Shown one piece after another: positions 1 through 6,467 of a stretch of DNA of 10,803 bases. Within the stretch, counting starts at the first letter, position 1. Each line of letters begins with the position of its first letter. Made by a program: the position numbers and the translations under genes. Source of the stretch: Planctomycetota bacterium (GTDB lineage Bacteria > Planctomycetota > MHYJ01 > JACPRB01); contig JAHFOZ010000051.1 of assembly GCA_023261405.1 (NCBI GenBank), positions 3,397 through 14,199 on the forward strand, read 5' to 3'. The notes below the pieces were generated by a model. It worked only from the letters and a program-made list of their open reading frames with translations, had not been told where the DNA came from and ran no database searches.

Positions 1-666
1 CACCGCGGCCGCGAGCCCGCTCATCCGGTAGTTGTAGCGGACGCGGTAGTCGTCGCGGTTGTCGTAGTCCACCCGGTCGCGGATCCGGCCCAGGATCCCC
101 CGGTCCCGCGTGACGACCATGCCCCCGTGCCCCGTGGCCATCATCTTCGTGGCATAGAACGAGAACACGGACACTTCCGACCCGAGCCCGGTCCCCGCCC
201 CGATGGCCATCGCGCAGTCTTCCACGATGGGGACCCCGAGACGCGCCAGTTCCCGGAGCGGTGCCGGGCGGCCGAACATGTGGGGGACGATCAGGGCGCG
301 CGTGCGCGCCCGCAGCCGCCTGCGCACGTCCGCGGGGTCGAGGTTCGCGGTCTCCGGGAGGACGTCCGCCAGGACCGGCTCCGCGCCGACATAGTTCACG
401 GCGTTCAGGACCGCGGCGCACGTGTAGGTGGGCAGGAGGACGCGGTCCCCCTTCCCCACGCCGAGTCCCAGGAGCGCCAGGTGGAGCGCGGCGCTGCCCG
501 AGTGGAGCGCCACGGCGGAGCCTCCCCCGAGGAAGCGGGCCATCGCATCCTCGAAGCGGGACACCTCCTCGCCGCCGCCAGGCTGTCCACTCCGCAGGAC
601 GCGGACCGCGGCCCGCTCCTCCTCCCTTCCCAGGAGGGGCCGCGAGTGCGGGATACGGTTGCCCAT
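1..666 (-). CDS. DegT/DnrJ/EryC1/StrS-family sugar aminotransferase, N-terminal part (3' end off window)
   Basis: This frame is open from the left edge to the start codon, so only the N-terminal 222 residues are present; about 150 C-terminal residues expected for the family are missing. The family consists of PLP-dependent aminotransferases that act on keto-sugar nucleotides. Visible family features are the N-terminal IPHSRPLLG (residues 5-13), HSGSAAL (55-61, usually NGTAAL), LPTYTCAA (78-85), the PLP-ring aspartate in VEDCA (Asp150), the Schiff-base lysine in SFYATK (Lys174) followed by GHGG, and NYRMSGLAAAV at the window edge. I chose ATG at 666 because GGTGGA lies just upstream and homology begins at once; an in-frame ATG at 678 adds MGGS. 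It diverges from an operon containing a UDP-sugar dehydrogenase. A WbpE-like role, transaminating a UDP-3-keto-hexuronate, is a reasonable inference, but the substrate cannot be read from this fragment. Confidence 0.9.
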   Translation of the reverse strand, partial: MGNRIPHSRPLLGREEERAAVRVLRSGQPGGGEEVSRFEDAMARFLGGGSAVALHSGSAALHLALLGLGVGKGDRVLLPTYTCAAVLNAVNYVGAEPVLADVLPETANLDPADVRRRLRARTRALIVPHMFGRPAPLRELARLGVPIVEDCAMAIGAGTGLGSEVSVFSFYATKMMATGHGGMVVTRDRGILGRIRDRVDYDNRDDYRVRYNYRMSGLAAAV

Positions 667-686
667 GCTTCCACCCATGTTATAAT
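659..686 (+). promoter_or_regulatory. Promoter for the class III aminotransferase/UDP-sugar dehydrogenase operon
   Basis: TTGCCC (659-664), a 16-nt spacer and a perfect TATAAT (681-686) preceded by TG-T (extended -10, 678-680) form a strong sigma-70-type promoter. The -10 ends 24 nt before the ATG at 711, so the expected leader is about 18 nt. A weak GAGAA lies about 6 nt before the ATG. The -35 overlaps the start of the divergent aminotransferase gene. Confidence 0.7.
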
Positions 687-687
687 C
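679..687 (-). promoter_or_regulatory. Candidate divergent -10 for the DegT-family aminotransferase
   Basis: Read on the minus strand this stretch is GATTATAAC, giving a -10-like TATAAC (684-679) or ATTATA (686-681). The TTATAA core at 680-685 is self-complementary and is shared with the plus-strand -10. A start site about 7 nt downstream would leave only a few nucleotides before the ATG at 666. No good -35 is visible, so this is a weaker call than the plus-strand promoter. Confidence 0.35.
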
Positions 688-710
688 CGTCGACCTATTC
701 GAGAACACGC

Positions 711-1997
711 ATGAAGGCGAAACTGGCGACGGACGGCTTCGCCCCCCTCCTCAAGACCCCGCTCCCCGGCCCGAAATCCCGCGCGATCCTGGAACGCGAC
801 CGGAAGGTGATCTCCCCCGCCTACACCCGCGGCTACCCCCTCGTGATCGACCGCGGAGAGGGCTCCTACGTCTGGGACCCGGACGGCAACAAGTTCCTGG
901 ACTTCACCGCGGGCGTCGCGGTGAACGCGCTGGGCCACGCGCATCCCGAGATCGTGAAGGCGATCGCGGAGCAGGCCGGCCGCTTCGTGCACATGGCGGG
1001 GACGGACTTTTACTACGAGGTGATGGCGGCCTTCGCGGAGAAGCTCTGCGCGACCGTCCCGGGCGACTCCCCCAAGCAGTGCTTCCTCACGAACTCGGGG
1101 ACGGAAGCGATCGAGGCGGCGATCAAGCTGGCGCGCTACGTCACGCGGCGCCCCCGCATGATCGCGTTCTTCGGCTGCTTCCACGGTCGCTCGATGGGCT
1201 CGCTCTCCCTCACCGCCTCGAAGGCCGTCCAGCGCCGCCACTTCTCGCCGCTGCTCGGCGATGTCAGCCATGCGCCCTACGGCGACCTCGAGTTCATCGA
1301 GAAGGTCCTGTTCAAGAGAACGACGCCGCCGGAGGACGTCGCGGCGATCTTCGTGGAGCCGGTCCAGGGCGAGGGCGGGTACAACGTCGCCCCCCCCGGC
1401 TTCCTCGAGGGCCTGCGCCGGATCTGCGACGAGCACGGGATCCTGCTTGTCGTGGACGAGATCCAGACGGGCCTGGGCCGCACGGGGAAGTGGTGGGCCG
1501 TGGAGCACTCGGGCGTGACGCCGGACATCCTCTGCTGCGCAAAGCCGGTCGGCGGCGGGCTCCCTCTCGGCGCCATGATCTCGCGCGCCGGCCTCCAGAA
1601 GTGGCCCAGCGGCGCCCACGCGAACACCTTCGGCGGGAACCCGCTCGCCTGCGCCGCCGGCCTGAAGACGATCGAGCTCATCGAAGGGGGCCTCCTCGCG
1701 AACGCCGAGCGCATGGGCCGCCTGCTCGCGACCAAGCTCCAGGCCCTTGCCATCAGGTTCGACGGGATCGCCCCGCCGCACGGGCTGGGCCTCCTGCAGG
1801 CCGTCGATGTCCTGAAGAAGCCCGGGGTGTTCGACACGGAGCGCCGGAATCGCATCGTGGACGCCGCCTTCCGGAAGGGGCTCCTCCTCCTGGGCTGCGG
1901 CGAGGGGGCGATCCGCTTCCTGCCGGCGCTCAACGTGGAGAAGGGACACATCGACGCGGCGGCGGACGTCCTCGGGGCGGTCCTCGGGACCCCATGA
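711..1997 (+). CDS. Class III PLP-dependent aminotransferase (acetylornithine/4-aminobutyrate-like)
   Basis: At 428 residues this is a full-length fold-type I, class III aminotransferase that moves an amino group between an omega-amino donor and 2-oxoglutarate. Visible motifs are the N-terminal PGPKSRAILERD (19-30) typical of the archaeal-type 'acetylornithine aminotransferase family' branch, WDPDGNKFLDFTAGVAV (55-71), NSGTEA (128-133, cofactor phosphate), CFHGRS (156-161), VEPVQGEGG (215-223), DEIQTGLGRTG (249-259, PLP-ring Asp249) and the Schiff-base lysine in CAKPVGGGLPLGA (Lys278). The ATG at 711 lies 24 nt after a perfect TATAAT, and homology starts within about 18 residues. Its stop overlaps the next start as ATGA, so it is translationally coupled to the dehydrogenase. 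The exact substrate (acetylornithine, ornithine, GABA or a sugar-pathway intermediate) cannot be decided from motifs. A biosynthetic ArgD would normally sit with arg genes, and none are visible here. Confidence 0.9.
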   Translation: MKAKLATDGFAPLLKTPLPGPKSRAILERDRKVISPAYTRGYPLVIDRGEGSYVWDPDGNKFLDFTAGVAVNALGHAHPEIVKAIAEQAGRFVHMAGTDFYYEVMAAFAEKLCATVPGDSPKQCFLTNSGTEAIEAAIKLARYVTRRPRMIAFFGCFHGRSMGSLSLTASKAVQRRHFSPLLGDVSHAPYGDLEFIEKVLFKRTTPPEDVAAIFVEPVQGEGGYNVAPPGFLEGLRRICDEHGILLVVDEIQTGLGRTGKWWAVEHSGVTPDILCCAKPVGGGLPLGAMISRAGLQKWPSGAHANTFGGNPLACAAGLKTIELIEGGLLANAERMGRLLATKLQALAIRFDGIAPPHGLGLLQAVDVLKKPGVFDTERRNRIVDAAFRKGLLLLGCGEGAIRFLPALNVEKGHIDAAADVLGAVLGTP

Positions 1998-3289
1998 ACC
2001 TCGAGCGCCTCATCCGCGCGCGAAAGGCCGTGGTAGGGGTGATCGGCCTGGGCTACGTCGGCCTCCCCCTGGTCCGCCTCTTCGCGACGAAGGGCTTCCG
2101 CGTGCTGGGCTTCGACACCGACCCCGCCAAGATCGAGAAGCTCCGCTGCGGCGAGTCGTACATCAGGTCGATCCCCGGGGCGACCCTCCGGAAGATCCGC
2201 CGGAAGTTCGAGCCCACCGCGGACTTCCGGCGACTGCGCGAAGCGGACGCCATCCTCATCTGCGTGCCCACGCCGCTCCTCGAGGACGGGCGCCCGGACC
2301 TCTCCCACATCCGGACGACCGCCCAGACGATCGGCAAGAACCTGCGGGAGGGGCAGCTCGTCGTGCTCGAGTCCACCACCTACCCGGGCACGACGCGCGA
2401 GATCATGAAGCCGGAGCTCGACAAGGCGGGCGTGACGTACCACCTCGCCTTCTCCCCGGAGCGCGAGGACCCCGGGAACCGGAAGTGGACGAACGCCGAC
2501 ATCCCCAAGGTGGTGGGCGGGATCGACGGGGAGAGCCTGAGGCTCGCAGCCGCCCTCTACGGCTCGGCCGTGAAGCGCGTGGTCGAGGTCTCCTCCTGCG
2601 AGGTGGCGGAATCCTCCAAGCTCCTCGAGAACATCTACCGCTGCGTGAACATCGCGCTCGTGAACGAGCTTAAGATGTGCCTGGAGAAGATGGGGATCGA
2701 CGTCTGGGAGGTGATCGCGGCGGCGTCCACCAAGCCGTTCGGTTTTCACCCCTTCTTCCCCGGCCCCGGCCTGGGCGGGCATTGCATCCCGATCGACCCC
2801 TTCTACCTCTCGTGGAAGGCCCGCGAATACCAGTTCGCCACGCGATTCATCGACCTCGCCGGCGAGATCAACGTGCAGATGCCCTACTATGTCACGGGCC
2901 GGCTCGAGGAGGCTCTCAAGGCGCGGGGCCGGGCCCTCACCGGGTCCACGGTGCTCGTGCTGGGCCTGGCCTACAAGCGGGACATCGATGATCCGCGGGA
3001 GTCCCCCTCCTTCAAGATCATCGAACTGCTCGAGGCCCGGGGCGTCACGGTGCGCTGCCACGACCCCTACTTCCCGAAGCTCCCCGCGATGCGGCACTAC
3101 CGGCACCTGAAGGTGAAGCCCGTGGAACTCACGGACAAGGCGCTCTCCGGGCCCGACGCGGTGCTGATCGTGACCGACCACTCGTCGTATGACTACGGGA
3201 GGATCGTGAAGCACGCGCGGCTGGTGGTGGACACGCGCAACGCCTGCCGGGACGTGAAGGGTGCCGCCGGAAAAGTCGTCCGCGCCTGA
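1994..3289 (+). CDS. Nucleotide-sugar dehydrogenase (UDP-GlcNAc 6-dehydrogenase, WbpA-like)
   Basis: This 431-residue cytoplasmic enzyme performs a two-step NAD+-dependent oxidation of a UDP-hexose C6 alcohol to the uronic acid. Domains in order are the N-terminal Rossmann domain with VIGLGYVGLPL (16-26), CVPTP (90-94) and ESTTYPGTT (127-135); the central helical dimerisation domain with ESSKLLEN (206-213, Lys209 and Asn213); the catalytic loop PGPGLGGHCIPIDP (256-269, nucleophile Cys264); and the C-terminal UDP-binding domain with VLGLAYKRDIDDPRESP (322-338). The stretch SPEREDPGN...ADIPKVVGG (154-176) resembles the WbpA/UDP-GlcNAc branch more than Ugd-type UDP-glucose dehydrogenases, but substrate choice remains an inference. 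The start overlaps the upstream stop (ATGA, 1994-1997). It converges on a cupin gene with 8 nt between stops. With the divergent DegT aminotransferase it suggests synthesis of an aminated uronic-acid sugar nucleotide for a surface glycan. Confidence 0.93.
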   Translation: MNLERLIRARKAVVGVIGLGYVGLPLVRLFATKGFRVLGFDTDPAKIEKLRCGESYIRSIPGATLRKIRRKFEPTADFRRLREADAILICVPTPLLEDGRPDLSHIRTTAQTIGKNLREGQLVVLESTTYPGTTREIMKPELDKAGVTYHLAFSPEREDPGNRKWTNADIPKVVGGIDGESLRLAAALYGSAVKRVVEVSSCEVAESSKLLENIYRCVNIALVNELKMCLEKMGIDVWEVIAAASTKPFGFHPFFPGPGLGGHCIPIDPFYLSWKAREYQFATRFIDLAGEINVQMPYYVTGRLEEALKARGRALTGSTVLVLGLAYKRDIDDPRESPSFKIIELLEARGVTVRCHDPYFPKLPAMRHYRHLKVKPVELTDKALSGPDAVLIVTDHSSYDYGRIVKHARLVVDTRNACRDVKGAAGKVVRA

Positions 3290-3297
3290 GGGCCCTC

Positions 3298-3945
3298 TCA
3301 ACGCACCGTTGAGAAGAGGACCGCCTGGGACAGCCCGCCGACCCCGATGACCTCGACGGCCTCGCGGATGAAGACCAGGCCCTCCCCGTAGTCCAGCGAG
3401 ATCTTCTGGCGGCTGAAGAGGGCCATCATCCGCCCCTCGGTCACCAGCAGGACGGAGCAGAGGGCCGGGACGAGTTCCGTGGGCTCCCCGGGGTGGAGCG
3501 TGATGTTCTCGCCCCGGGAGGCCAGGGTCTCGTAGCCCACCGAGCGCACGGGGGTAACTCCCTTCAGCATGCCCGAGTCGGCGGGCCTGTAGATGCGCTG
3601 CTGCCCGGGCCCCGCCTTCGCCGTGGTCCTCGCGCGGAACATGAGGAGGGTCACGGGCTTGGCGCTCTTGTTCCAGTATCCATGCACCTCTCCCGGACGC
3701 GCCACCACCCAGGAGCCTTTCGCGACGAAGACATCCCTGCTGCCTTCCGTGGGATAGGAGAGCATCCCGCTCATCACAAACGCGTTGTCTTCGGCCCCCG
3801 GGGCGGAGAGCCCCTGCATCCCCATCTGGCCGGGCGGGACGCGCCCGAAGGCCACCGACGCGTCCGCGGAGGAGAAGAGGGTGGCGACCCCCTGGTCGTC
3901 GAACTTGAGCTCATCCTCCTTCCGGATGTCAATGAGCTGGTGCAC
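3298..3945 (-). CDS. Bicupin-like protein of unknown function
   Basis: The protein has 215 residues, no signal peptide and no membrane segment. Cupin motif 2 is intact in the first half: GSWVVARPGEVHGYWN (77-92) fits G-x(5-6)-P-x-G-x2-H-x3-N with His88. The motif-1 region (SAPGAEDNAFVMSG, 47-60) lacks the usual HxH, so metal binding is doubtful. The second half (about 143-203, ENITLHPGE...LLVTEGRM...DYGEGLVFI) repeats the beta pattern of a cupin in degenerate form, suggesting a two-domain bicupin. The start is GTG at 3945, one nucleotide after the stop of the solenoid-protein gene, so expression is probably coupled to it. It is the third gene of the phosphatase/solenoid/cupin operon. No specific function is assignable; a small-ligand-binding or structural role is as likely as catalysis. 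Confidence 0.78.
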   Translation of the reverse strand: MHQLIDIRKEDELKFDDQGVATLFSSADASVAFGRVPPGQMGMQGLSAPGAEDNAFVMSGMLSYPTEGSRDVFVAKGSWVVARPGEVHGYWNKSAKPVTLLMFRARTTAKAGPGQQRIYRPADSGMLKGVTPVRSVGYETLASRGENITLHPGEPTELVPALCSVLLVTEGRMMALFSRQKISLDYGEGLVFIREAVEVIGVGGLSQAVLFSTVR

Positions 3946-3946
3946 G

Positions 3947-5575
3947 CTACCCGATCCCCTGGGTCTTGAGCTTCTGGCGGGCGACCTGGCCGGACTCCTT
4001 CGACGCGTACTTCTTCGCCACGAGCTTCAGGATCTCCGCCCCCGTGTCGCGCTCCGGCCCGGGCCTCTCGATGAGGGCGAACCCGAGGTAGAGCAGCCCC
4101 TCCGGCGTGATCAGCCCCGCGTCCTTCTCCAGGCTCTTCAGGAACGGGAAGCCGTCCTTCCGCGCCACCTTCGAGAAGAGCGAGAGGGCGTTCCCCCGGT
4201 CGCCCCGCGCCGTGGCGGGGTCGAGGCGCTGCAGGTTGAGCTGGGCGATCGCGAGCGCGAGGTCGCTCTCCGGCGTGGCCAGGTCATCCCGGGAGAGAAG
4301 GCGCAGGAACCGCTCCGCATCCTCGAACTTCCTCGCGGCCAGGAGCTGCCGGCCCTTCTTCAGCGCCGCCGACTTCACGAGATCCGGCGCCGCGGCGCGC
4401 GCCACCTCGACGTACACCTGGAAGCCGCTCTTCTTCTTCGAGAGCATCGAGAAGGCCGAGTCCAGGAACCGCCGGACCACCGCCTTTTCCAGCACGTTCC
4501 GGTAGGTGCGGAGGACGTTCGCGATCCTCCACTGCCCCTCGCCTTCCTCGGACCGGTCGAGCGCCTTGACGAGGACGGGGGCGAAATCAGGGTTCGCCCG
4601 GAGGGAATTCCCCGCGGCCTCCGCCATCCCCGGGTCGGCCCCCTGCAGCGCCTCGAGCAGCACCTCGGCCACCTTCGACGTCCCCACCGGGGCGAGCGCC
4701 TTGAGCGCGTAGAGACGCACGGGAGGGTACGCGCTCTTCAGGGCCTTGAGCAGCCTCTCGGCCTCCTCCTTGCCGACCTCGAGCTTCGCGAGCAGTTCCA
4801 GGGCGGGCCGCACGATCTCGTTGATCTCGCCCTCGGACAGGAGCGGCAGGACCCTGGAGGCCACCGCCTTCGCGGCGGCCCCCTCGAAGGGCAGGAGCTG
4901 AAGGGCGAGCAGCGCGTGGTTGCGCACCGCGGGGGGCTGCTTCCGGTCCAGGTAGCCCAGGACGGGCTTGACCGCCGACGCGTCGCGGAAGGCCCCCACG
5001 ATGAGGAGGCAGGAGGCGAGCGGGGTCTTCAACTTCTGGACCCGGGGCGACTCCATGAACTCCAGGATCTTCCTGAGCGCCTTGGGCTTCTCCGGCCCCG
5101 ACAATCCCTCCAGCCGCTGGCGGTACGCCTGGGCCGCCTTCTTCACGACCTCGAGGTCGGAGTCCAGGAGCCCCGCGAAGAGCCCCTCGGTGACGTCGAC
5201 GCCCTTGAGGCGGCCGAGGACTTCGAGGATCCCCTTGCGCACGGCAGGGTCGGCCTTCTCGAGGCGCTCGCGAAGGGGCTCCGCCGCCGCGGCCCCGATC
5301 TCCGTGAGAATGGCCGTCACCCGGTTCCGCACGGCATCCGGGCCGGCCAGGAGGGGCACCAGATGCGGAAGCGCCCCCACGGCGTCGATTCCGGCGAGGG
5401 CCTCCACGGCGTAGAGGCGCACGGTCTCGTTGGGGGACTTCAAAGCCCCGGCGAGGGACTTGCGGACGCCCGGGTCCTTCGGCTTCAACTCCCCCAGAAC
5501 ACGCGCGGCGGCGCATTGGAGCTCGGCCGAACCCTCGTCGAGCATGCGACTGATCCTATCCAGTTCGCCGGGCAT
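3947..5575 (-). CDS. HEAT-repeat alpha-solenoid protein with C-terminal TPR-like region
   Basis: The protein has 542 residues and no signal peptide or membrane segment, so it is probably cytoplasmic. From about residue 1 to 365 it is a run of HEAT-type helical pairs; the recurring second-helix start V-R-x-x-A/V-x-x-x-L is seen at 52-64, 82-94, 112-124, 217-229 and 286-298, and the copies at 52 and 286 are nearly identical (VRLYAVEALAGI and VRLYALKALAPV). Residues about 403-451 look TPR-like (KKGRQLLAARKFEDAERFL, then ESDLALAIAQLNLQRLD), and the remainder is helical and Lys/Gly-rich. Such solenoids are usually scaffolds or peptide-binding adaptors; no catalytic motif is visible. The ATG at 5575 follows the phosphatase stop by 6 nt and precedes the cupin GTG by one, so it is the middle gene of an operon. 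There is no Shine-Dalgarno sequence before its ATG, but a promoter-like element overlaps the end of the upstream gene. The partner is unknown. Confidence 0.87.
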   Translation of the reverse strand: MPGELDRISRMLDEGSAELQCAAARVLGELKPKDPGVRKSLAGALKSPNETVRLYAVEALAGIDAVGALPHLVPLLAGPDAVRNRVTAILTEIGAAAAEPLRERLEKADPAVRKGILEVLGRLKGVDVTEGLFAGLLDSDLEVVKKAAQAYRQRLEGLSGPEKPKALRKILEFMESPRVQKLKTPLASCLLIVGAFRDASAVKPVLGYLDRKQPPAVRNHALLALQLLPFEGAAAKAVASRVLPLLSEGEINEIVRPALELLAKLEVGKEEAERLLKALKSAYPPVRLYALKALAPVGTSKVAEVLLEALQGADPGMAEAAGNSLRANPDFAPVLVKALDRSEEGEGQWRIANVLRTYRNVLEKAVVRRFLDSAFSMLSKKKSGFQVYVEVARAAAPDLVKSAALKKGRQLLAARKFEDAERFLRLLSRDDLATPESDLALAIAQLNLQRLDPATARGDRGNALSLFSKVARKDGFPFLKSLEKDAGLITPEGLLYLGFALIERPGPERDTGAEILKLVAKKYASKESGQVARQKLKTQGIG

Positions 5576-5581
5576 GGGGCG

Positions 5582-6358
5582 CTAGTATATGCGAACGCTC
5601 TTCATGACGGCAAGCATCTGCCGGTGAAGGCGCGGATTGGCCCCCAGGCACTGCCCTCCCTCGAGCGTGGCCGGGCCGCCGGAGAAATCCGTGACGCGCG
5701 CGCCGGCTTCCTCGAGGATCACCACGCCGGCCGCCATGTCCCAGGGCCCCAGGCGCATCTCCCAGAACCCGTCGAAGATGCCGCAGGCGGTCCAGGCCAG
5801 GTCGAGCGACGCGGCCCCCGCGCGGCGGATGGCCTGGGCCTGCATGAGGAACTTCGTGAAGTACTTCAGGTTGTGCTTGCGGTACTCGACCTTGTAGGGG
5901 AACCCGGTGCAGAGGAGGGCCTCCTCGACCTTCGCGACGCGCGAGACGCGGATGCGCCTCCCGTTCCGGAAGGCGCCGCCTCCCCGCCTGGCCCAGAAGA
6001 GCTCGCCCAGCGCCGGCGCGTAGGTCACCCCCACCTCGAGCCTCCCGCGGACCTCGAGCGCCATCGTGACGCCGTAGACGGGGAACCCGTGGGCGTAGTT
6101 CGTGGTCCCGTCCACCGGATCGATGTACCACTTGAAGGGCGAGTCGCCCTTCGCCCCGCGCTCCTCGGCGACCACGGCGTGGTCCGGGAACTCGCGCCGC
6201 AGGGCGGAAACGATCATCTCCTCGGAGGCGTGGTCCATGTCGGTGACGAGGTTGGAGGGCCCGTCCTTGTAGCGGATGTCGCGGGGGCCCGACTGGTGCT
6301 TCCGGATGAAGTCGCCCGCCTTGACGGTGATACGCTTCGCGAATTCCAGCTCCCGCAT
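5582..6358 (-). CDS. suhB: Inositol-monophosphatase-family phosphatase (SuhB-like)
   Basis: At 258 residues this matches the usual length of the Mg2+-dependent, Li+-sensitive phosphatase family (inositol-1-phosphatase, SuhB, related sugar-phosphate phosphatases). The metal-binding signature is complete: Glu65-Glu66 in VVAEERG (63-68), IDPVDGTTNYAHGFP (79-93, Asp80 and Asp83) and GPWDMAAGVVILEEAGARVTD (204-224, Asp207). The ATG at 6358 is supported by immediate family homology (MRELEFAKRI) and by a promoter whose -10 ends 9 nt upstream. A GAAGGGG that could act as ribosome binding site overlaps that -10. It is the first gene of an operon with the solenoid and cupin genes, the next start lying 6 nt after its stop. 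The substrate may be myo-inositol-1-phosphate, fructose-1,6-bisphosphate or another phosphate ester; motifs alone do not decide. No fusion or damage is visible. Confidence 0.92.
   Translation of the reverse strand: MRELEFAKRITVKAGDFIRKHQSGPRDIRYKDGPSNLVTDMDHASEEMIVSALRREFPDHAVVAEERGAKGDSPFKWYIDPVDGTTNYAHGFPVYGVTMALEVRGRLEVGVTYAPALGELFWARRGGGAFRNGRRIRVSRVAKVEEALLCTGFPYKVEYRKHNLKYFTKFLMQAQAIRRAGAASLDLAWTACGIFDGFWEMRLGPWDMAAGVVILEEAGARVTDFSGGPATLEGGQCLGANPRLHRQMLAVMKSVRIY
5584..5613 (-). promoter_or_regulatory. Candidate internal promoter for the HEAT/TPR gene
   Basis: On the minus strand TTGCCG (5613-5608), an 18-nt spacer and TATACT (5589-5584) lie inside the last codons of the phosphatase gene. 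Only 8 nt separate the -10 from the ATG at 5575, which has no Shine-Dalgarno sequence. The geometry matches the accC promoter in this window (TTGAAT, 18 nt, TATACT, 10 nt, ATG). The -10 also encodes Ile-Tyr-stop of the phosphatase, so coincidence is possible. Confidence 0.4.
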
Positions 6359-6367
6359 GAGGGCCCC

Positions 6368-6396
6368 TTCATATCATGCGGGACGCGGGCTGTCCA
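6368..6396 (-). promoter_or_regulatory. Promoter of the phosphatase/solenoid/cupin operon
   Basis: On the minus strand TGGACA (6396-6391, 5/6 to consensus), a 17-nt spacer and TATGAA (6373-6368) preceded by TG-A (extended -10) form a good sigma-70-type promoter. The -10 ends 9 nt before the ATG at 6358, implying a leader of only a few nucleotides. The -35 sits in the middle of an 18-bp dyad (6385-6402). Confidence 0.6.
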
Positions 6397-6402
6397 GCCC
6401 GC
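6385..6402. repeat. Perfect dyad GCGGGCTG-TC-CAGCCCGC, candidate operator
   Basis: Perfect 8-bp arms with a 2-bp centre lie in the 109-bp gap between the divergent phosphatase operon and pyrK-like operon. The dyad covers the -35 of the phosphatase promoter and lies about 50 bp upstream of the pyrK-like -10. Its 2-nt centre is too short for a good RNA loop, so a dimeric DNA-binding protein site is more plausible than a terminator. The regulator is unknown. Confidence 0.45.
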
Positions 6403-6449
6403 CTTTGCCCGCCCGACGGACTCTAACACTCGCCGCCCCGGAGGCCGTC

Positions 6450-6458
6450 TGCTACAAT
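6450..6458 (+). promoter_or_regulatory. Extended -10 of the pyrK-like operon (leaderless start predicted)
   Basis: TG-C-TACAAT (6450-6458) is an extended -10. The best -35 at 17-nt spacing is TCGCCG (6430-6435), only 3/6, which the TGn element could offset. Only nine bases (CGCGCCCCG) separate the -10 from the ATG at 6468, so transcription should begin at or within a few bases of the start codon. No Shine-Dalgarno sequence is present. Confidence 0.55.
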
Positions 6459-6467
6459 CGCGCCCCG

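Noticed and set aside
405..3301. Long minus-strand frames opposite the aminotransferase and dehydrogenase genes
   Set aside because: They give low-complexity Arg/Ala/Gly-rich translations and are antisense to genes with complete catalytic motifs.
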